Origin: JBBDIX01 sp050486225
GTDB lineage: Bacteria; Actinomycetota; Nitriliruptoria; Nitriliruptorales; Nitriliruptoraceae
NCBI GenBank assembly: GCA_050486225.1
Contig: JBJHCV010000003.1
Coordinates: forward strand, 248,001-312,000
Length of the DNA: 64,000 bases
Direction of reading: 5' to 3'
Part shown: piece after piece, positions 8,874 to 17,032 of the stretch
Layout: each line of letters opens with the position of its first letter
Position numbering within the stretch: the stretch's first letter is position 1
Position numbers and translations under genes: made by a program
Notes under the pieces: model-generated
The model's input: only the letters and a program-made list of their open reading frames with translations
Database searches by the model: none
Told to the model about the DNA's origin: nothing

Positions 8874-10322
8874 GTGTTCGACACGCTCAGCCAGAGGCTC
8901 GACACGGCGCTGGAGAAGGTCCGGGGCCGTGGCCGGCTCGACGAACGCACCGTCGACGCGACGCTCAAGGAGATCCGCCTCGCCCTGCTCGAGGCCGACG
9001 TCAACTTCCGGGTCGTGCGCGACATCGTCGACCGTCTGCGCGAGCAGCTCGTGGGTGCTGAGGCATCGAAGTCGCTCAACCCGTCCCAGCAGGTCGTCAA
9101 GGCCGTCTCCGACGAACTCGAACGTGCCCTCGGTGGGACGACCGAGTCGCTGCGGCTCGAGGGTCGCCCGGCGGTGATCATGCTCGCCGGTCTGCAGGGT
9201 GCCGGCAAGACCACCGCGGCGGGCAAGCTCGCGGCGATGCTCAAGTCGAAGGGCCGAAACCCGATGCTGGTTGCCTGTGACCTCCAGCGGCCCGCTGCGG
9301 TGGAACAGCTGAAGGTCAACGCGAAGCGTGCGGGGGTCCACGTGTACGCGCCGGAGACCTCCGGCGACCCCGTTCCCGTCGCCGAGGCGTCGATCGCAAA
9401 GGCCACCGAGACCGGCTGCGACGTCGTCATCGTCGACACCGCCGGCCGCCTCGCGGTCGACGAGGTGCTGCTCGACGAGGCCCGTCGCATCCGTGAGGTC
9501 ACCGCCGCGGCGACGACGCTGTTCGTCATCGACGCGATGATCGGCCAGGAGGCCGTCAACGTCGCCCGTGCCTTCCAGGACCAGGTCGGGTTCGACGGGG
9601 TGATCCTGTCCAAGCTCGACGGTGACGCCCGGGGCGGTGCCGCGCTGTCCGTGCGTGAGGTCACCGGCGCGCCGATCCTGTTCGCGTCGGTCGGGGAGAA
9701 GCTCGAGGACTTCGAGGTCTTCCATCCGGACCGCATGGCCCAGCGGATCCTCGGCATGGGCGACGTCATGTCGCTCATCGAGAAGGCAGAGGCGACCTAC
9801 ACCGAGCAGGAGGCGGATCGCGCCGAGCAGGCGATGCTCAGCGGGGAGTTCACGCTCGAGGACTTCCTGTCGCAGATGCAGATGATCCGTCGCATGGGGC
9901 CGTTGCAGGGCCTGATGGGCATGGTCCCCGGCATGGGCAAGCAGATGCGCGACGTCGACATCGACGAGCGTCAGGTCGCCCACATGGAGGCGATCATCCA
10001 GTCGATGACCCCGGACGAGCGACGCAACCCGAAGCTGCTCAACGGGCGGCGTCGCAAGCGCATCGCCGCCGGGTCGGGACGCACCGTGCCGGAGATCAAC
10101 CGACTCGTGAAGCAGTTCGAACAGCTGCAGAAGGTCATGAAGAGCGCGGCGAAGATGGCCGGACAGTCGGGCAGCAGGCCCACCGGCGTGAAGGGCCGCG
10201 CAGCTCAGGCGGCGGCACTCCGCAAGATGCAGGCCGACCTCGGAGGCGGGGGACCGGCGCAGGGTCTCGGCGGTTTCCCCGGGCTGCAGCCCGCCCCGAA
10301 GGGTGGCCGCCGGTCCCGCTGA
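8874..10322 (+). CDS. ffh: Signal recognition particle protein Ffh
   Basis: SRP54-type GTPase, 482 residues. NG domain with G1 GLQGAGKT (106-113), DTAGRL and SKLDGDARGG. The C-terminal M domain is methionine-rich (RRMGPLQGLMGMVPGMGKQM), forming the signal-peptide groove and 4.5S RNA contact. GTG start at 8874 gives the standard MFDTLSQRL N-terminus. It partners the FtsY encoded directly upstream. Confidence 0.97.
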   Translation: MFDTLSQRLDTALEKVRGRGRLDERTVDATLKEIRLALLEADVNFRVVRDIVDRLREQLVGAEASKSLNPSQQVVKAVSDELERALGGTTESLRLEGRPAVIMLAGLQGAGKTTAAGKLAAMLKSKGRNPMLVACDLQRPAAVEQLKVNAKRAGVHVYAPETSGDPVPVAEASIAKATETGCDVVIVDTAGRLAVDEVLLDEARRIREVTAAATTLFVIDAMIGQEAVNVARAFQDQVGFDGVILSKLDGDARGGAALSVREVTGAPILFASVGEKLEDFEVFHPDRMAQRILGMGDVMSLIEKAEATYTEQEADRAEQAMLSGEFTLEDFLSQMQMIRRMGPLQGLMGMVPGMGKQMRDVDIDERQVAHMEAIIQSMTPDERRNPKLLNGRRRKRIAAGSGRTVPEINRLVKQFEQLQKVMKSAAKMAGQSGSRPTGVKGRAAQAAALRKMQADLGGGGPAQGLGGFPGLQPAPKGGRRSR

Positions 10323-10524
10323 CCCGGCGGCGCCACCGTGGGATCGTCGGAGAGCGCCGTGTCCGGTAGCCTCGTGCCAGCGCACGGGTCGGGCTCCCGC
10401 CCCTCACGTGCCCGCCCCCTTCGTCCTCCGCCCCACCGCCACTCGCCCCCGCGCGAGGTGTCCGTGCGGGTACGGGACGAACCGAACCGGTGCGCACCGC
10501 GCCCGGCCAACCCGAGGAACCATC

Positions 10525-10971
10525 ATGGCTGTCCGACTTCGTCTTCGTCGTGAGGGAACGGTCAAGCGTCCCCACTACCGCGTCGTCGCGGCCGACTCGC
10601 GCTCCCCGCGGGACGGACGCTTCATCGAGATCATCGGCAACTACCACCCGCTCGAGGACCCGTCGGTGATCAACATCGACGAGGAACGTGCCCTGCACTG
10701 GCTCCGACACGGTGCGCAGCCGTCGTCCGCGGTGGAGAAGCTGCTGCGGATCACCGGCGTGTGGGAGGAGTTCCGTCCCGGTGACGCGCCGGCGCGTGAA
10801 CGCACGGAGAAGCAGCGCCTGTCGAAGAAGGCGCGGGCCCGAGCGGCGGAGGCGGCCGAGGCCGCCGCAGCGCCCGCGGAGGAGCCGGCAGCCGAGGAGG
10901 CCGCCGTCGATGACGCGCCCGCCGAGACGGACGCTGCCGCCGACGCCGACGAAGAGAAGGGTGACGCGTGA
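10525..10971 (+). CDS. rpsP: 30S ribosomal protein S16 with Ala/Glu-rich tail
   Basis: bS16, 148 residues. The first 80 or so residues are the conserved fold (MAVRLRLRREGTVKRPHYR). After about residue 95 there is an extra tail rich in A, E and D, longer than the usual 80-100 residue protein; actinobacterial S16 often carries such a tail. GAGGAA at 10514-10519 is the ribosome binding site. The stop overlaps the khpA start (GTGA). Confidence 0.95.
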   Translation: MAVRLRLRREGTVKRPHYRVVAADSRSPRDGRFIEIIGNYHPLEDPSVINIDEERALHWLRHGAQPSSAVEKLLRITGVWEEFRPGDAPARERTEKQRLSKKARARAAEAAEAAAAPAEEPAAEEAAVDDAPAETDAAADADEEKGDA

Positions 10972-11204
10972 GGGCCGCAGACGTACTCGAGTTCATCGCG
11001 AAGCAGCTCGTCGACAATCCGGACGACGTGCGCGTGGAGATCGACGAGGACGGTCGTGAGACGGTGCTCGAGCTCTACGTGCACGGCGACGACCTGGGCA
11101 AGGTCATCGGGAAGCGCGGCCGTACCGCCAAGGCGCTGCGAACGGTCGTGCGGGCGGCGGGCTCGCTCGACGACCAGAACGTCAACGTCGAGATCGTCGA
11201 CTGA
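10968..11204 (+). CDS. khpA: KH-domain RNA-binding protein KhpA
   Basis: A 78-residue single KH domain with the RNA-binding GxxG loop (IGKRG) near residue 45. KhpA works with KhpB (Jag) in Gram-positive bacteria to bind mRNAs and sRNAs and influence cell elongation and division. It sits between rpsP and rimM as in most actinobacteria and firmicutes. GTG start, overlapping rpsP by 4 nt. Confidence 0.93.
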   Translation: MRAADVLEFIAKQLVDNPDDVRVEIDEDGRETVLELYVHGDDLGKVIGKRGRTAKALRTVVRAAGSLDDQNVNVEIVD

Positions 11205-11216
11205 TCGGACCCGGCG

Positions 11217-11741
11217 GTGACCGACGGACGGGTGCTGATCGGGCGGATCGTGAAGCCCCACGGCATCCGCGGTGAGGTCGTCGTCGACGTGTTGAGCGAC
11301 GTGCAGGGACGGTTCGACGCCGGGACCACGGTGGACGTCGACGGCCGTCCCCGGCGCATCGACGCCACCCGGCCGCACCAGGGACGCCTGCTGGTGAGGT
11401 TCGAGGGAGTCATGGACCGCACGGCAGCCGAGGGGCTTCGCGGGGCGCGCATCGAGGCCGATGCCGTCGACGTCTCCGAGCACGACCACTGGTTCGTCCA
11501 CGAGCTCGTGGGCATGGACGTCGTCGGGGAACACGGCGAGGCGCTCGGCACGGTCACCAACTGGATCGAACTGCCCGATGCCGCGGCGTACGACCTGCTC
11601 GAGGTGGACCACGGCGGCCGGGTCTGGTTGCTGCCGGCCGTCGAGGACTACGTCGTGGTCGACGACACCGGTGCCTCGTCCGTGCTGCGCCTGGTCGACC
11701 CTCCGGAGGGTCTGGTGGATCCCGCGGCGGTGGGCGGGTGA
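11217..11741 (+). CDS. rimM: Ribosome maturation factor RimM
   Basis: A 174-residue protein with an N-terminal RimM domain (GRIVKPHGIRGEVVV) and a C-terminal PRC-barrel (residues 90-165). It binds S19 and assists maturation of the 30S head. It lies between khpA and trmD in the classical rpsP-rimM-trmD-rplS operon. The GTG start at 11217 is 12 nt after khpA, and its stop overlaps trmD. Confidence 0.94.
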   Translation: MTDGRVLIGRIVKPHGIRGEVVVDVLSDVQGRFDAGTTVDVDGRPRRIDATRPHQGRLLVRFEGVMDRTAAEGLRGARIEADAVDVSEHDHWFVHELVGMDVVGEHGEALGTVTNWIELPDAAAYDLLEVDHGGRVWLLPAVEDYVVVDDTGASSVLRLVDPPEGLVDPAAVGG

Positions 11742-12505
11742 CGCGTGACCCGGCCGGGTCCGGCGCGACGGGCGAGGCGGCGACGCGCACGGGGCCTCGC
11801 ATCGACGTGCTGACCCTGTTCCCGTCATGGTTCGACGGGCCCCTCAGCGCGTCGCTGCTCGGACGGGCCGTCGCGGACGGCACGCTCGACGTCCGGGTCC
11901 ACGACCTGCGCGACTGGGCCACGGACCGGCATCGCACGGTCGACGACGCTCCCTACGGTGGGGGAGCGGGCATGGTCATGCGGGCCGACGTCGTCATCGA
12001 CGCCGCCGAGGCCGTGTGGAACGACCCGCCGCCGGCAGGCTCGGACTGGCAGGCGGGTGGTGACCGCCCCCACACGGTGGTGCTCACCCCTCGGGGGCGG
12101 CGCTTCACCCAGCAGATCGCGCAGGAACTCGCGGAGATGGACCGGTTCGTCCTGATCTGTGGCCGCTACGAGGGGATCGACGAGCGAGCGCACACCCTCG
12201 TCGCCACCGACGAGATCTCGATCGGCGACTACGTGCTGTTCGGCGGCGAGGTTGCCGCGGCAGCCGTCATCGAGGCCGTGACGCGCCTGCTGCCCGGGAT
12301 CGTGGGCAACGAGGAGTCTCCCCACGACGAGTCGTTCGCGGACGGGCTCCTCGAGTACCCCCACTACACGCGGCCTGCCGAGGTGCGGGGACTCGAGGTC
12401 CCTGAGGTGCTCACCTCGGGTGACCACGGTGCCGTCGAGAGGTGGCGGCACGAGCAGGCCCTCGAACTGACACGTCGTCGTCGGCCCGACCTGCTCGACA
12501 CCTGA
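11738..12505 (+). CDS. trmD: tRNA (guanine37-N1)-methyltransferase
   Basis: A SPOUT methyltransferase of 255 residues that makes m1G37 next to the anticodon and prevents frameshifting. The trefoil-knot SAM site is visible as LICGRYEGIDERAH, SIGDYVLFGGE and LPGIVGNEES. The N-terminal 20 residues before RIDVLTLFP are an extra, poorly conserved extension. GTG start overlapping the rimM stop by 4 nt. Confidence 0.95.
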   Translation: MTRDPAGSGATGEAATRTGPRIDVLTLFPSWFDGPLSASLLGRAVADGTLDVRVHDLRDWATDRHRTVDDAPYGGGAGMVMRADVVIDAAEAVWNDPPPAGSDWQAGGDRPHTVVLTPRGRRFTQQIAQELAEMDRFVLICGRYEGIDERAHTLVATDEISIGDYVLFGGEVAAAAVIEAVTRLLPGIVGNEESPHDESFADGLLEYPHYTRPAEVRGLEVPEVLTSGDHGAVERWRHEQALELTRRRRPDLLDT

Positions 12506-12554
12506 CACGGGTTCGCGTCGACGTCCCGGCCGTGTCGAGGGGCGGTGCGTCGGG

Positions 12555-12584
12555 TTGACCGACTGGCCGGGATGGCCGTATCCT
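12555..12584 (+). promoter_or_regulatory. Predicted promoter of rplS
   Basis: TTGACC at 12555-12560 and TATCCT at 12579-12584 are separated by 18 bases, a good sigma-70-type match in a GC-rich gap between trmD and rplS. The implied leader before rplS is about 170 nt. No element was tested experimentally. Confidence 0.55.
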
Positions 12585-12761
12585 CAGAGTTCGTCCACGA
12601 CGTCGGCCACGCTCGCAGCGATGTGGGGTGGCCGCGTGCTCCTCGCGACACGGCGACTGCCGACGCCCGCTCGTCCGACGCGTCGCTCGCCGGTCTCGGC
12701 CGCCACGACCGCGCGACGTACACCCCTGCTCGACGACCGCACAGACACGGAAGCGCCCACC

Positions 12762-13112
12762 ATGAACAAGCTCGACATGGTCGAGAAGGCCCAGCTCCGC
12801 GACGACATCCCGGACTTCCGGCCCGGGGACACCGTCAAGGTCCACGTGCGCGTCGTCGAGGGCACCCGCTCTCGCATCCAGGTCTACGAGGGTGTCGTGA
12901 TCGCCCGTCGTGGTGGGGGCAACCGTGAGACGTTCACCGTGCGCAAGATCAGTTTCGGTGTCGGTGTCGAACGGACGTTCCCGGTGCACAGCCCGGTGAT
13001 CGAGATGATCGAGGTCACCCGCCGCGGCCGTGTGCGTCGTGCCAAGCTCTACTACCTCCGTGACCGGGTCGGCAAGAAGGCCCGCATCAAGGAGCGTCGC
13101 GACGACCGGTGA
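12762..13112 (+). CDS. rplS: 50S ribosomal protein L19
   Basis: bL19, 116 residues, starting MNKLDMVEKAQLRDDIPDF and containing the conserved RIQVYEGVVIARRGGG block. It sits at the 30S-50S interface. Earlier in-frame starts from 12555 encode unconserved sequence and are rejected. It follows trmD after a 256-nt gap that holds its own promoter. Confidence 0.96.
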   Translation: MNKLDMVEKAQLRDDIPDFRPGDTVKVHVRVVEGTRSRIQVYEGVVIARRGGGNRETFTVRKISFGVGVERTFPVHSPVIEMIEVTRRGRVRRAKLYYLRDRVGKKARIKERRDDR

Positions 13113-13119
13113 CACGCGG

Positions 13120-13773
13120 ATGACCGAGCCGTCCGACGGCACCTCCGCGCCACGGTCACGGCCGTCGTTCCTGCGCGAACTGCCCGTCCTGCTGCTCATC
13201 GCCCTCGTGGTGGCATTCCTGCTGCGCACGTTCGTGCTGCAGGTGTTCTTCATCCCGTCGAGCTCGATGGAGCCGACCCTGCAGGTCGATGACCGCATGG
13301 TCGTGGAGAAGATCACCTACAACTTCCGTGATCCGCACCACGGCGAGGTCATCGTCTTCGAGGGTTCGCCTCCCGCGGATGTCGACCGCTCCCTGGCGGC
13401 TCGTGTGCAGCGTGGGGCGTGGCAGTTCCTCGGGGTGGTCCCCGTGTCCGCCCGTGACTACGTGAAGCGGGTCATCGGCGTGGGCGGTGACGTGGTCGAA
13501 CTGGTCGACGGCGACGTGTTCGTGAACGGCATGCTGCTCGACGAGCCCTACGTCGTGTTCGGCGACCGCGACGACTTCGGCCCGGTCACCGTGCCCGACG
13601 ACCACCTGTTCCTGCTCGGTGACAACCGGGGCAACTCGTCGGACTCACGTCGCGAACTTGGATTCGTCGCCCGCGACGACGTGGTGGGCCGTGCGGCGAT
13701 CATCATCTGGCCGACGTCCAACGTCGGGCGTCTCACGACGGTGGAGCACCAGGTCCCGGCGCCAACTGGCTGA
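13120..13773 (+). CDS. lepB: Signal peptidase I
   Basis: S26 leader peptidase of 217 residues. One N-terminal membrane segment (about 21-40) is followed by the catalytic serine S49 in FIPSSSMEPTL and the catalytic lysine K116 in ARDYVKRVIG. It removes Sec and Tat signal peptides outside the membrane. ATG 13120 follows a short gap after rplS. The last 41 nt overlap the antisense 3' end of rnhB. Confidence 0.95.
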   Translation: MTEPSDGTSAPRSRPSFLRELPVLLLIALVVAFLLRTFVLQVFFIPSSSMEPTLQVDDRMVVEKITYNFRDPHHGEVIVFEGSPPADVDRSLAARVQRGAWQFLGVVPVSARDYVKRVIGVGGDVVELVDGDVFVNGMLLDEPYVVFGDRDDFGPVTVPDDHLFLLGDNRGNSSDSRRELGFVARDDVVGRAAIIIWPTSNVGRLTTVEHQVPAPTG

Positions 13774-14389
13774 TCGGTGCCCACGAGGCGCGGTGCAGTC
13801 CGCACGGGCCGTGCCGTGCCAGTGCGTGTCGGTGGACCGGCGACCCGTACCCCTTGTTCGACGCGAACGAGTACTCGGGGTGCAGGGGATCCGCGGCGAC
13901 CAGCAGTCGGTCCCGGGTCACCTTCGCGACGATCGACGCGGCGGCGATCGAACTCGACCGACGGTCGCCACGCACGACGGTCTCGGTGACCGGTGCCAGG
14001 CCCGACGCGAAGTCCCAGTTGCCGTCCACGAGCAGCACGTCGGGCCGGATGCCCAGCGCGTCCACGGCACGCCGTGTCGCGAGTCGCAACGCGTCACTCA
14101 GTCCGATCGCGTCGATCTCGGCGCTCGACGCGTGCCCGACGGACAGCGCCAGTGCGGCGGCGCCGAGGCGGCACGCGGTGCGTTCACGCTGGCCGGGTGT
14201 GAGCATCTTCGAGTCGCGCAGCCCGTGCACCCGACGCCCCGGGTCGAGTGCCACCACACCGACCGACACCGGACCGGCCCAGGCGCCCCGTCCCACCTCG
14301 TCGACGCCAGCCACGACACGACCGGCGTCCCAGTGGGCTCGTTCGAGGCGGACACCGGGCGGTGGGCCGGGCAGGGACGTGTGACGCAT
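13733..14389 (-). CDS. rnhB: Ribonuclease HII
   Basis: RNase HII of 218 residues, removing ribonucleotides and RNA from RNA-DNA hybrids. The signature GVDEVGRGAWAGPV (usually GVDEAGRG), then DSKMLTP, an acidic LLVDGN strand and ASIVAKVTRDR cover the active site. ATG at 14389 is preceded by GTGAGG. It is on the minus strand and converges on lepB with a 41-nt coding overlap; many actinobacteria have lepB and rnhB in tandem on one strand, so a local inversion is likely. Confidence 0.93.
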   Translation of the reverse strand: MRHTSLPGPPPGVRLERAHWDAGRVVAGVDEVGRGAWAGPVSVGVVALDPGRRVHGLRDSKMLTPGQRERTACRLGAAALALSVGHASSAEIDAIGLSDALRLATRRAVDALGIRPDVLLVDGNWDFASGLAPVTETVVRGDRRSSSIAAASIVAKVTRDRLLVAADPLHPEYSFASNKGYGSPVHRHALARHGPCGLHRASWAPISQLAPGPGAPPS

Positions 14390-14514
14390 GCGCCTCACCG
14401 GGTCGCGGACGGAGTCGACGATAGTCGCGTCGCGGTGCCGAGCGAGGCAGCCGCTCACCCGTCGCTACGCTGCCTTCCTGCACGTGTCATCCGCGGACGG
14501 ACCGAGGTCGTCGC

Positions 14515-14829
14515 TTGGGGCCAGAGGAACTCGACGCATTCGAGACCGATCTCGAACTGGCGTTGTACCGGGAGTACCGGGACGTCGTCCGGATGTTCCG
14601 GTACGTCGTGGAGACCGAGCGGCGGTTCTACCTGTGCAACGAGGTCGACGTCGCCACGCGCGAGGGCAGTGAGCTGTGGTTCGAGCTCGAACTGCGTGAC
14701 GCGTGGGTGTGGGACATGTACCGCACCGCCCGGTTCATCAAGCACGTGCGGGTGCTGACGTTCCGCGACGTCAACATCGAGGAACTCAGTCACGACGACC
14801 ACGAGATGCCGACGTTCCTCGACGGCTGA
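14515..14829 (+). CDS. DUF2469 family protein
   Basis: A 104-residue acidic protein matching the DUF2469 family (Rv2901c type), found almost only in actinobacteria and normally next to rnhB and yraN. It has many D/E residues and no signal peptide or membrane segment. The function is unknown. TTG at 14515 is the only start giving the conserved N-terminus (GPEELDAFETDLELALYREY). Confidence 0.88.
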   Translation: MGPEELDAFETDLELALYREYRDVVRMFRYVVETERRFYLCNEVDVATREGSELWFELELRDAWVWDMYRTARFIKHVRVLTFRDVNIEELSHDDHEMPTFLDG

Positions 14830-14845
14830 CCGGGACGGAGTGCCC

Positions 14846-14962
14846 GTGGGATTCGACGCCACACGCCGCTACCGCGACGACAAGCGCAACGACATCTGGC
14901 TGCTCGTCGTCGCCATCGTGCTGGTGACGGGGTCGATCGCCTGGGCCGCCGGCCTGTTCTGA
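14846..14962 (+). CDS. Small single-pass membrane protein (38 aa)
   Basis: A GTG at 14846, preceded at 5 nt by the ribosome binding site GACGGAG, opens a 38-codon frame. The N-terminal half is charged (TRRYRDDKRND) and the C-terminal half is one transmembrane helix (IWLLVVAIVLVTGSIAW). It lies 16 nt after DUF2469 in the same direction. I do not recognise the family. GTG 14840 would add two residues. Confidence 0.6.
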   Translation: MGFDATRRYRDDKRNDIWLLVVAIVLVTGSIAWAAGLF

Positions 14963-15044
14963 TCGTGAGACCGGCTGCTGTCCGTCCACAGGTGGGCAGC
15001 GCCCGGATCGGTCACCCTGTCCGGGTCTTCGTACGGTCGCTCCC

Positions 15045-15515
15045 ATGGACGACCACCTCGACGACGCCACCCATCCGGCTGCCGGCCAGCTCGTCGAGGC
15101 CGGCGACGACCAGCCCTGTCACGAGTCGCTGGTCCACACGGCACGTGCGACCCCGCACGACACCGGGCGCATCGGTGAACGCCTCGCGGCACGACACCTG
15201 GTCGGTCACGGCATGCAGGTGCTCGCGACCCGGTGGCGTGTCGCGGACGGGCCGCTGCGCGGCGAACTCGACGTCGTCGCCGTCGACTCCGACGGAGCCG
15301 CCCTGGTCGTGTGTGAGGTCAAGACGCGGCGTGACGCCGGTCGCTTCGGGGGAGCGCTCGAGGCGCTCGGCGTCGATCAGCGACATCGGATCCAGCGGCT
15401 GACGGCCGCCTTCCTCCGCGAGTCTCGGCTGCGACCTCGCACGGTGCGGTTCGACCTCGTCGCGGTCGACCTCGGACGTCGTGGCCGTCTGACCCACGTG
15501 CCCCACGCGTGGTGA
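15045..15515 (+). CDS. yraN: YraN/UPF0102 family protein
   Basis: A 156-residue endonuclease-like fold protein. The family core starts near residue 40 (GRIGERLAARHLVGHGMQVL) and carries the PD-(D/E)xK-like elements GELDVVAVD and LVVCEVKTR. The first 38 residues are an unconserved extension, so the true start might be downstream. It lies next to comM and dprA as in many bacteria; biochemical function is unknown. Confidence 0.9.
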   Translation: MDDHLDDATHPAAGQLVEAGDDQPCHESLVHTARATPHDTGRIGERLAARHLVGHGMQVLATRWRVADGPLRGELDVVAVDSDGAALVVCEVKTRRDAGRFGGALEALGVDQRHRIQRLTAAFLRESRLRPRTVRFDLVAVDLGRRGRLTHVPHAW

Positions 15516-17032
15516 CCGCCGCGCTGGCCACCGCACAAGGGATCGCGGTCGTGGGGCTGACCCCGCATCCGGTTCGTGTCGAGTGCGTGCGTACTGCGGG
15601 GCTGCCGGGGATCCGGCTGGTGGGACTCGCCGACACGGCCGTTCGCGAGGCACAGGACCGGGTTCGTACCGCGATCCAGCGCAGTGGGCTGCGCTGGCCG
15701 CGCGAGCGTCTGGTGGTCAACCTCGCTCCGGCCGACCTGCCCAAGGTCGGGACCGGGTTCGACCTGCCGCTCGCGCTCGCGGTGTTGGCCGCCAGCGGAC
15801 AGGTCCCCGCGAGCGTGCTCGACGGCGTGTGGGCGTTCGGGGAACTCGGGCTCGACGGCGGCCTGCGTCCCGTCCCGGGCGCGCTCACGGCGACGACCGG
15901 AGCACGCGACGCCGGGGCTCGCCGGGTCCTCGTCCCGGACGTCCAGGCCGCGGAGGCGATGCTCGTCGGTGGTGACAGGATCGTCGCGGTCCGTGACCTG
16001 GCCGAGGCGGTCGCCGTGCTGGACGGCCGCCGGGACGTGCGGCCCACGAGGCCGGTCGCGATCGTTCGCGACGAGGCGACCGAGGACCTGGCCGACGTGC
16101 GCGGGCAGCGTGTGGCCCGCCGGGCCGTGGAGATCGCCGCAGCAGGCGGCCATCACCTGTTGCTCGTCGGGCCTCCAGGCTGCGGCAAGTCGATGCTCGC
16201 CCGGCGACTGCACGGCCTGCTGCCACCACTCGACGTGGACCAGGCACTGGAGGTCGCGGCGATCGCATCGATCGCCGGGGAGCGGGTACCGGGTGCCGCA
16301 CTGCGGGTCGACGCCCCCCTTCGCACGCCCCACCACGCGACGTCGGCCGCAGCGCTCGTCGGAGGGGGCGCAGGGATCCCGCGTCCCGGCGAGATCACCC
16401 TCGCCCACCGCGGCGTGCTGGTGCTCGACGAACTGCTCGAGATGCCGCGCCACGTCCTGGACGCGCTGCGTGAACCGCTCGACAGCGGCGTCGTGACGAT
16501 CGTCCGCAGTCGCGCCCGGGTCCAGTGGCCCTGCCGTGCGATCGTGGTCGCGGCCGCCAACCCGTGTCCCTGCGGGTACCTCGGAGACGACCAGCGGGGG
16601 TGCACGTGTCCCGCCGACCGCGTGGTGCGCCACCGTGGGCGTCTGTCCGGACCGCTGCTCGACCGGTTCGACCTGCAGCTGGAGGTGCGCCGAACCCCGT
16701 CCGCAGCCCTGGTCGCCGCGAGTCCCGGCGAGTCGACGTCGGTCGTCGCCGAACGGGTCCGGTCTGCGCGTGAGGTGGCTGCCACGCGCTGGGGATCGTC
16801 GACGCTGACCCGCGACGCGACGACGGCGATGGTGCGGGCGACCGTGCCCGACGCGGTGGTGCGTCACGCGGGCGCGGCGATGGACGCCCTGTCGATGTCC
16901 GCCCGTTCGTTCGACCGGATCCTCCGTGTCGCACGCACCATCGCCGACCTGGACGGACGGGAACAGGTCGCGGTCGACGACGTGGACGAGGCCGTCGCCT
17001 ACCGCCTGCCGCCCCTCGCAGGTGCGTCGTGA
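15509..17032 (+). CDS. comM: YifB/ComM family Mg-chelatase-like AAA+ ATPase
   Basis: A 507-residue protein with a Lon-protease-like N-terminal domain (1-190), a Mg-chelatase-type AAA+ core with Walker A (GPPGCGKS, about residue 221) and Walker B (VLDELLEM), and a C-terminal Mg-chelatase domain with a CxC-rich segment (NPCPCGYLGD). ComM is a hexameric helicase promoting branch migration during natural transformation. GTG 15509 or 15512 both overlap yraN. It is coupled to dprA downstream. Confidence 0.93.
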   Translation: MVTAALATAQGIAVVGLTPHPVRVECVRTAGLPGIRLVGLADTAVREAQDRVRTAIQRSGLRWPRERLVVNLAPADLPKVGTGFDLPLALAVLAASGQVPASVLDGVWAFGELGLDGGLRPVPGALTATTGARDAGARRVLVPDVQAAEAMLVGGDRIVAVRDLAEAVAVLDGRRDVRPTRPVAIVRDEATEDLADVRGQRVARRAVEIAAAGGHHLLLVGPPGCGKSMLARRLHGLLPPLDVDQALEVAAIASIAGERVPGAALRVDAPLRTPHHATSAAALVGGGAGIPRPGEITLAHRGVLVLDELLEMPRHVLDALREPLDSGVVTIVRSRARVQWPCRAIVVAAANPCPCGYLGDDQRGCTCPADRVVRHRGRLSGPLLDRFDLQLEVRRTPSAALVAASPGESTSVVAERVRSAREVAATRWGSSTLTRDATTAMVRATVPDAVVRHAGAAMDALSMSARSFDRILRVARTIADLDGREQVAVDDVDEAVAYRLPPLAGAS

